64,000 nucleotides of DNA from Sparassis latifolia (Eukaryota > Basidiomycota > Agaricomycetes > Polyporales > Sparassidaceae). The stretch covers positions 3,348,001 to 3,412,000 of the forward strand of contig CM031562.1 in assembly GCA_018466975.1 (NCBI GenBank), in the 5' to 3' direction. The notes under the pieces are model-generated. The model was not told where the DNA came from. It did no database searches and saw only the letters and a list, made by a program, of their open reading frames with translations. Positions 56,451 through 64,000 of the stretch are shown here, in pieces (position 1 is the first letter of the stretch; each line of letters opens with the position of its first letter). Position numbers and translations under genes: made by a program.

Positions 56451-56887
56451 GCTTCAGGCTTCAAGAAGATGGGGGTATGAGTACAAGCACTAACAGCTGA
56501 GAGCGACTGCACCCAACCGCGTCGATGGTTGGCGTATCAATCAGTCACGCCATAAGTCAGGATGCTGTCAGAATTGGCTGTGTCGATGCGGCTGCTAGGC
56601 AACATACCGACGAATATTTGGGGATAGGGAATACTGCGAAATTCTGAGACGCCTGAAGCCATTTTGCGCTGCACTTCGATGGACGATCATGGTGGCAGAA
56701 ACGTCGCGCTACCACATTGGACAGCCGTATTTGGTGGCTGAGTACTGAGTATTGAAGTCCGTCCTCGACCGTCAAGGTCACCACTTCAGAAAAATTACAG
56801 AGTCGAGCACGGATATAAGGTGAAGTTCAACCAGGTTTGAATTGCTCTAGATTTTTTTAGAGACAGTTGAAATTTGTTTAGAAGTGC
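56451..56887. other. Divergent intergenic region
   Basis: About 440 bp between the CoA-binding gene (minus) and ZNHIT3 (plus). It presumably holds both promoters. No ORF is supported. Confidence 0.4.
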
Positions 56888-57753
56888 ATGCCGGTCCAGA
56901 AACGCGTACCATGTCAAGTGTGCTCGAAGCAAGAGTCGAAATACACCTGCGCGCAATGTTTCATATCATAGTAAACGCCGATAATTTATTTCTTGAGTGT
57001 ATCATGCTCAATTATTCTCTTGGGCCAGCTGCTCATTGCCGTGCTACAAGGAACACAAAGGTGCGTACATAGCCAATCTGTTTTCTTGAGGCTGATTTTC
57101 AGTGCACAGGGACTACCTGTGCCCCCCGTGAACTTGAGACGGGAGGCCCTAGTGCACATTCTAGTGCGCAGCCCTTACAGAAGGAAGACGAATGTAAATA
57201 CTTTTGTGTGCTCTTGTACAGATTGCCATTAACCCGGAACTACTCATCCTCTTAGCGGATGATGCTGCACCCCCTCAAGAACCGAGCCTGACGACGCAGC
57301 CTCCCCTTCGCCCTCTTACTTCTCTCCGATGGCCATACGTAGAGGAAGAGTCCGCGTACCCCGACCCACTGAAGCGTGACGACCCTAAGTCGCTGCAGCT
57401 GCATCAGTACGAAGAAATAGGTAGGCCCGTCGCTATCCTACACCACGGAAATTTATCATCTGGTTGTTGAATACCGCCGGGATGTTACAGCCACGTCTCC
57501 AGCGATCCGCCGAGCTCTCGCATCTCACCCCCAGCTTCCCGAGCTCCTCCGCTCGCTAGACCAGGTGCGAGGGGTCGATCGTGAAGAGGCGTTGCAGCGC
57601 GCTCTTGGCGTTGGTGACCCTTCCAACAGAACTAGTGAAGGCCGCTCGGAGGAAGACATCCGCGCACTGAGGGAGCTGGCTGAAGCGGTGGAGGCGGCAG
57701 TCCGTAGCGGGAAACCAGACGTTCTCGGGTTGGACTGGGGAGACGACAATTAG
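56888..57753 (+). CDS. ZNHIT3: Zinc finger HIT protein 3 (Hit1-like)
   Basis: Box C/D snoRNP assembly factor, partner of the Rsa1/NUFIP platform (family knowledge). Start ATG 56888 (MPVQKRVPCQVC). The HIT zinc finger is built from two exons: CQVCSKQESKYTCAQCFIS, an intron at 56971-57028, then CSLPCYKEHK. A further exon (from about 57109) contains an acidic/Gln stretch, followed by LTSLRWPYVEEESAYPDPL and, after an intron near 57420-57486, the C-terminal helices AIRRALASHPQLPELLRSLD and EEALQRAL that match the ZNHIT3 tail. Stop at 57751-57753. About five exons, around 220 residues. It is convergent with CTR9, about 150 bp between stops. Confidence 0.82.
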
Positions 57754-57902
57754 CTTGGCTACTTCCTGCAGCGGCAGCAATTAGTGATGCTGCGCATGAT
57801 GTATATGTGGTACAGGTCTATGGCGTACAGCAGAAAGCGAGGATATAAGGATCAAGCAAATAACGACGATTTGTGAGTACAACAAGGTAGAAATCCGACG
57901 CG

Positions 57903-60900
57903 TCATGACATCTCTTCATCAGAGTCCGATATGTATTCTTTACTTTTGCTGATATCAAAGAGTGTCAGTGCTAGGGGACCATTTGTCGCGCAGGGGAACT
58001 TACAATTGTTGGCGTTTCCGAGGAACCACAGTTTCCTCATCGTCGTCGTCATCTCTGACCGTCCGTTTCTTGCCCGTCCGCTGCACACGAGCGAGATGTG
58101 GTTAGGAACGACACCACGACGAAAATCCAAATAAGCCACATTACCTTTCGCGTCGGCCTGGTCTCCTCTTCTCCGCTGAACAGTGCTTCATCGCCATCCC
58201 CAGCGCCATCCGCCCTTCGGAGCTTACGCCTCCGCTTCCTCGGCTCGCCCGCCTCGTCCCCGCTTCCGCCCTCGGGACGCGAGCGCCGGCTCGATGTCTT
58301 CTTCGCCTTCCGCTCACGCTCATCGTCGCTCTCTTGCTTCACCTCGCGAGTCCACTCCAACGCCTGTCCCCGCGCTATTCGGCGCTCCTCTGCCAGCTTC
58401 TCCGCCTGTATGCGCAGCTCCTCTAGACGTTCACGCTAAAGCAAGTCAATGAGCACAAGCGGAACGACGAAACTTACGAGAGAAAACTCACCTCTAGCGC
58501 TTCCAGCCGCTGCTTCTCCTCCTGCCGCTTCTGTCGCGCAGCCTCGAGCTTGGCTTGCGCCTCTTCCTCCCACTGCTTCTGTGTTGCGAGATGCTCGTCG
58601 CACCGCCGCAGCATGTTATCACCGTACTTCCGCCTCTGGTCGGCGATGTCGCGGTTGTACGGCACCACAGACGATTTGTCCGCGGCGAGAGACGTGAATA
58701 GCCTAGCAAACATGTAAGCCATAGTATCCGAGATTCAGGACACGAGCAGGGGAATAGCACTCACTTCTGTGCATGGCCTGCCTGCTCGATGGCGTGCTGC
58801 AACTCCTTGAGGGAGCGCTTCGCAGGGGGCACCGATATCAGCATCTCTGCCGCCTTCTGTTGAATCATGGCAATGTTGTAGAGGATCGCCTTGTCAGAGG
58901 GTAAGAGGTGGAACGCCTGTGGGTTCTGAAAGTGTCACAAATCCTCGTCAACCGAGAGTTTAAGGTGAGCTCTACCTTCTGCGCATATTGCAAAGCCGTG
59001 GTCATGGCGCTGAATGACTGGTCCTTGTTCGCCTTCGCGTACCACGACCGGCAGAGGCACAGTAGTACCGGCACATTTTGTCCGTTGTAGAAACGCTTGG
59101 ATGCGGTCTCATACTTGGTAACAGGTAGGTGAACAACCAAAGGAAAGCACACAAGCTGCACTTACACTCTCGATAGCCCGGTCAAATTCGTCACGCGCGT
59201 AGTAACAATGGCCCATATTGAAGTAGACACTGCCATCGTTGATGGACTCCCTGACCTTGGCGAATACGTCGAGCGCGTCGCGTGAGTTTTTCACCCGTTT
59301 CTGTGCCTCTTCAGGACCAATGGGTCCAAGACTGCCGCCGAGGGTTCCCAGCGCATCTTCCGCGGTCACAATTGCCAGCCCCTGTGCCGCAACAGCACAC
59401 ATAGGGTCAAGATGTAGGGCCTTCTCATAGAACTCGGCAGACCGCTGGAATCCCCGCCGCCGCTCCTCTACGCCCTTGGACGTCGCGTCGCGGCTCTCAC
59501 GCGCCTGGTGGTACTGGATCCACCCAGCGGCGCATAATGAGTAGATGTCATGCTTGTCGTGGTCCTTGAGTGTCGAGAAGACGAAGTCTTTCGCGGGTTT
59601 GGGGAGGTTAGATTGGATGAGGAAGTACGTGTAATATGCGCGGAGATTAAGGTTGCTGGGTTGAGACGCGAGCGCCTGCTTGAGTAAGTCGTGTGCTTCG
59701 TTGTTGTGGTTGAGGTCTGCGAACATCTGAGCTTGCCGCAGCTTGGCTGTGGTACGGTAAGCAATGGTACCAATGCAAGAGCGGAACATGGAGAACATAC
59801 CATCGACATACTCTGGATGTCTGTCCAGAAGTTTTTCGTATGCCTCTGTTGCCATGATCGTCTTACCTTCCTCCTCGTATACCCGAGCAAGATTATAGAG
59901 TATAGAGGTCGACATACCCTCCGCCACATCCGGGGAGAGGGCGGCAACGTATGTGAGGGCAGTCTCATACATTGCCCGAGCCGTATCGACACGGCCCTCC
60001 AGATGCTGCAGCGCCGCAAGGTTATTCACCAGTCGCGGGTCGGGCTGGCCGGTCGCCTCACTTATCCGTAGCGCCTCCTGGAGAGCGCGCTCCGTGCGGT
60101 CATTGCTTTCCCCCTGCCACAACCGTGCGATCTCGGTGTGCATGTCCATATCCTCCGCGATCTTTTGAGCAGAGCCGCTGAGCGTCTGAGGGTTGCCATT
60201 CGACTGCAAGTGGCTGTCCTCTGGGAGGTGAAGCGTCTTGCAGACGTAGTCAAAGAGCTCGCGCGCACGGACCTTCTCCTGTGCCTGGTCGGACGCGGAC
60301 ACTCCGGGTCGAGGATGTGCACGGAGAGATGCAAGCATAACGGTCACTTCGACCGAGCGATTCGCGCCAGTCTGCTGGAGCAGCGTGTCTAGCGCGTGGA
60401 TGGCCGCGGGTATCTCGTCTGGAACAGTCCGTAAGGACCTTAGCTTTCAACACTTAAGAGATTAACCTCACCGTTCTTCAGCAGTAACTGCGCCGTACCG
60501 ATGTTCGCAAGGACATTCTGCGGCGAACCTTCCTTCGCACGCGTATAATGCCATGAAGCATCTCCTGCTGAATACTGGACGCGGCACACACGCGCCGCTC
60601 GAACGTGTCCATCTGTCACTAGCGTTTTCACATCGGCGAACTGAATGGCACGCTCGGCCAGCTTCATCGCCTGAGTATCAAAGGTCAGCGGAGAGCAACA
60701 CACCAGAAGGGGCGACCCTTACTCTCTTATACTGCCCTCTCTGGAGGAAAATCTCCGAGAGAGCATTAGCGGCAGCCGAGTTCCGCTGGTTCGCGTTAAA
60801 GGCCCTCTCGATGAGTCGCGTGCCGAGCATGATCTCGTTCGTGCGCTCCTCTTCCGTCTGGTTCTCGTTCTTGCTCGCATTTAATGCTTCCAGCCCGAGC

Positions 60901-61945
60901 AGGAGTTGCGCAGACCAGCTCGAGGGGTTCTGCCAAGCGTCAAACCGTGGAATAGAAAACGTTGGCGGGGGCACTTACCACTTCAACGCTGCGTTGCCAC
61001 GCGACTTTTGCTCTCTCCTTGTGATCCATCGCCCAGAGGCAGAGACCGATGCCGATGCGAGGGTCTGGCACACATCGTGGATTCAACTTGAGGACTGTCT
61101 GGAACAATTTCAAAGCCTGAGCGAACTGCCGTCTTGCATACAGGATTTTCGCCTAAGCCAAAGTCAGTTTATGTATATAAGGGAATATAGCTAGATCACC
61201 TTGCCCAGCAGTGCAATAACGTGGGTCGGTTTTTCAGCAAGGATCCCCTCGAACGATCGAAGAGCGTCCTCCATACTCCTCGTACCCATTTGCAACACAC
61301 CTCGATCGCACACGAAATTAGCCTTGGGCGCCCGTCGTAAGGACATAATCGCATACCTCGAGTCAACACCGCCAGCGCGGTACCGGCAACGCCGGATTCC
61401 GCTGCCCTCTTTTCGCCCTGGTTGAACCAATTCGCAGCTTCCTTATAAAACTCCTCCCTTGGTTTCTCAGAGGTCATCATGTCTTCGTCTAGTGGGCGGC
61501 AGTGTTACCACAAACCGGATTGCGAAGACAGGAGGAACTCACGGGCGTTCTCCAGAATGAGCTTTGGCGCATGACCCGCTCGTGCAATAGAAATGTTGGC
61601 CAGCAGACAGTAGACCGGTGGCAGGTCCGGAAAATCGCCATGAGCGTTCAGTGCTGTGAGGCGGGATGCAGTTAGAGTCCATGGTCATTCACGTGCATAC
61701 GTACATTCGATAGCGTTTCGGGCGATAGACTCTGCCTGGTCAAGATACCCTTGTCGCCAATACTCGGATGCTAATCTGGTCCAGATGCCGACGCTGTACT
61801 GCCTTTCCTTCAACAGGTCGATGAGGTCGCTGGCGTCCGGATCGAGGCTGTCCAAATCAATAGCAATGACTTCATGACTACCGACCTCGATGTCGATGAA
61901 CCGTGGGACTATTGTGGGTGGTGTTACCGAACGACTGCCGCTCAT
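57903..61945 (-). CDS. CTR9: Paf1 complex TPR subunit Ctr9
   Basis: Scaffold subunit of the RNA polymerase II-associated Paf1 complex, needed for H2B ubiquitination and H3K4/K36 methylation during elongation (family knowledge). Start ATG 61945 (MSGSRSVTPPTIV) with the typical IVIAIDLD-like opening (EVIAIDLDSLD). TPR repeats fill most of the protein: YSVGIWTRLASEYWRQGYLD, AVHWQRSVE-type helices, and the large exon 60347-59150 with LVNNLAALQHLEGRVDTARA, ILYNLARVYEEEGK, AYYTYFLIQSNLPK, YFNMGHCYYARDEFDRAIES. The C-terminus has the Glu/Arg-rich coiled coil (AKLEAARQKRQEEKQRLEAL) and the basic/acidic tail ending SDSDEEMS, stop at 57905-57903. More than ten introns; about 1100 residues, as usual. 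Divergent from ADA2. Confidence 0.95.
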
Positions 61946-62541
61946 GTTAGTCCAAAGTTTGTAAGTTTCCGGTGTGCAGAGTTATCCGAGGGGTCAACCG
62001 AGTGGCCTCAAGAGCTAGGGTACATGCAGTAGTGGGTATCACCAGCCAGATCAAACTGGTGCAGCGGAGATGGTAATATTAATGGTGGCGGTGGTGACAG
62101 TTGAAGCGCCGGTCTGCGTCGGTGGCGAAGTGAGCGCGTTGTTTGTGCATGTTGTGAATTTGTGGCTAGGCGCGCTCGGCGACTGCCTCGTCGTCGTCGT
62201 GGTGAACGACGTCCGCCTTATTCTTCGCGTCGTCCATCTCCCGATCTACAGCAAGTGCAACGATTTGTTCTGGAGCGCACAGAACGCTCTCTTCGCTCCC
62301 TTCTACAAGAATCACTGGCTCTTGTTGGCCAGGCCTCCACATCGTCCTTGACCGACGTTCGGTCATCCTTCTGCGACAGTCTCAGGACCTCTGGATATCA
62401 TCTCTGACGGGATACTCAGTCCTCTGAGCTCTCTTTCTGCCGTACGTTCGATCTCCGTCGTTGCTGTTTTGTGCTGCACCGAAAAATCGAAGGTCGGACT
62501 GAAGGCACGAAGCACGGGGGCCCATCCTCCCCACATCATAC
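61946..62541. other. CTR9-ADA2 divergent promoter region
   Basis: About 600 bp between two divergently transcribed chromatin/transcription genes. A plus frame near 62240-62400 (LQQVQRFVLERTERSLRSLL) and its minus counterpart at 62166-62366 (acidic) look somewhat protein-like, so a very small gene here is possible, but neither is recognised. Confidence 0.4.
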
Positions 62542-64000
62542 ATGACTGTCACACATCGCAAGAGACAGCACCAGCCAGAAGAGATACAAAGTACGTGCAA
62601 CCTCTGCTATTCCGTCCTCCGCATTGCGCTGAGTTCTCACGCGTTTCCCTTACGTAAATCGCGTTTCTGCAGCGGTGAACGAACCTGGTCTCCAGATTCA
62701 ATGTGACGGTTGTTTATGCGATCTCACACACTCCATCCGGATAAAATGTGCCGATCCTATCTGTGAGCCTGGCGATGGCGTCGACATCTGTCCCGCGTGC
62801 TTCTGCAGCGGGAAAGAGTTTGCGAAACATAAACGGTGGCATGCCTACCGTGTGGTCGTGAGTTAGACAATTATTAGAGAATTTGCGGCGATTCAGCCCC
62901 ATGATTTTCACCTGTAGGAATTGCATTCATACCCTATTTTCTCCGACGATTGGGGAGCCGACGAGTGAGCTTTTTCATCATTTTGGTGCACATACCACCG
63001 ATCACTCTCCATTTTTCAGAGAGCTACTCCTTTTGGAGGGCATTTCCTTGCAAGGCCTGGGAAACTGGCAAGCAATCGCTGAGCACGTCGGCACGCGTAC
63101 GAAGGAGGAAGTCGAAGCGCATTACAACTCAGTATACATAGACTCTCCAAATTGGCCGCTGCCTGTATGCGTCATATTCTCTTGTGCAGGATGTGTCTGA
63201 TGCGTAATGACTGCAGCGCATGGACCTCGAATTCAACATCGATCCCTCCGAATTTCAGGAACGGAAGCGCCGCCGCATCTCCACCATGAACACAAATCCT
63301 CCCCCAGCTCCAAAGATCGCTCCCACGTCTGCCCCAGGTGTACATGAAGTTGCCACTTTCTTGCCCGGGCGACTGGAATTTGAACACGAACTGGACAACG
63401 AAGCCGAGGATCTCGTCAAGGACTTGGAGTTCGGCGTCTGTCTGGAATGGGGCGGCGACGAGATCGCGGAGGATGAGAACGATCCCGATGTCCGCGCGAG
63501 GGCCCGTTGGGAAGAGGAACAGAAAGCCAAGGAAGCTACCCCCGGAAAGCGTATTCCTAACGGGTTGATCAATGGTATCTTGAACGGCGAGCACTCCAAT
63601 GGCGACACGCCGAAGCGGGGTGTCCATGGGAAGTCGGAAGACGGCGCTAAGAACGAGAATAGCACCGCCGATGGGGAGGCGGAAGTGGAGGAAGTGACAC
63701 AGCCGCCACCCATCGAGAATACCGACTCTCTTACATTCAAATTGTCCTTGATTGAGATGTATCACCAGCGGGTGGCGAAGCGCCACGAGTACAAACAGAT
63801 CATGTTCGATAGAGGTCTTCTGAACCACAAGCAGGTGTGTGACCAGTCTTACCTCGAGCCCTGATATTCATGATTGCGGCTTAGATGCAAGCGGCGGATA
63901 AGAAGCGACCAAAAGATGACAAAGAAATCGTGCACCGCCTTCGCCCATTCGCTCGCTTGCAGACTGCCTCGGATTTCGAACTTTTCACTGCGGATATCCT
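62542..64000 (+). CDS. ADA2: SAGA/ADA coactivator subunit Ada2 (partial)
   Basis: Adaptor that activates the Gcn5 acetyltransferase within SAGA. Start ATG 62542 ([14 protein letters not shown]); an intron (62591-62672) leads to the ZZ zinc finger with [20 protein letters not shown] and [14 protein letters not shown] (Cys pairs), then YRVV, an intron, and [16 protein letters not shown]. The SANT/Myb domain follows after another intron: [20 protein letters not shown] and [20 protein letters not shown]. The exon from 63216 has an acidic region and [20 protein letters not shown], and after an intron near 63835-63883 continues to the window end with [13 protein letters not shown]. The C-terminal SWIRM domain lies beyond the edge. 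About 420 residues are present. Confidence 0.95.

Noticed and set aside
63172..63828. Minus ORF of 218 codons at the right end
   Set aside because: It is antisense to the ADA2 exon, whose plus-strand family motifs are clear.

Overview
The window reads as nuclear DNA of a filamentous basidiomycete, most likely an Agaricomycete of the wood-decay type. The reasons are short GT-AG introns of about 50 nt in nearly every gene, fungal gene families (Zn2Cys6 regulator, F-box proteins, GH18 chitinase, Thr/Ser-rich small secreted proteins, Crinkler-type N-terminus), one-to-one eukaryotic housekeeping genes (COG3, USE1, SQS1, ZNHIT3/HIT1, CTR9, ADA2), and fungal Ty3/gypsy and hAT transposons. No CRISPR, rRNA or convincing tRNA gene was seen. 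Exon boundaries were inferred by eye from splice motifs and protein-family continuity, so gene ends are better supported than every internal junction.

Layout. 1-4.7 kb is a transposon pile-up on the minus strand. A Ty3/gypsy element (5' LTR and start of gag, the rest off the left edge) has its LTR split by a 361-bp TA-flanked MITE. Three bases from that LTR lies a 3.17-kb hAT element with an 8-bp target duplication and a dead transposase. Together they cut a Crinkler-like gene after its first exon. 5.4-8.8 kb holds a Zn2Cys6 transcription factor. 8.8-14.5 kb has no supported gene. 14.5-18.0 kb holds a decayed F-box gene and a better preserved F-box paralogue. 18.5-21.6 kb is COG3, with one apparent homopolymer frameshift. 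22-24.8 kb is poorly coding and contains a strong hairpin. 24.8-29.7 kb is USE1 (minus) next to the G-patch/R3H protein SQS1 (plus). 31.5-33 kb is a short-chain dehydrogenase. 33.2-34 kb is a broken RPN7 fragment. 35-38.5 kb has Thr-rich small secreted proteins. 40.6-42.1 kb is a secreted chitinase. 44-46.3 kb has two unknown helical-protein genes. 48.3-49.4 kb is an unknown protein with an HExxx helix.

49.75-55.37 kb is a full-length 5.6-kb Ty3/gypsy element. Its two 290-bp LTRs are apparently identical, its target duplication is TAAG, and a single in-frame TGA lies between RNase H and integrase. It is the same family as the copy at the left edge, which it matches closely; many of the differences are transitions at CpG sites.

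The right end is gene dense and conserved: a CoA-binding-fold protein (minus), ZNHIT3/HIT1 (plus), CTR9 of the Paf1 complex (minus), and ADA2 of SAGA (plus, running off the right edge). CTR9 and ADA2, two transcription/chromatin regulators, are divergently arranged. The contrast between this conserved block and the transposon-, pseudogene- and effector-like segments is the main architectural theme. I found no clearly novel multi-gene system. The most notable items are the nested insertions into the Crinkler gene, the palindrome at the retroelement LTR/leader junction, the 24.2-kb hairpin, and several single-lesion genes that need read-level checking.
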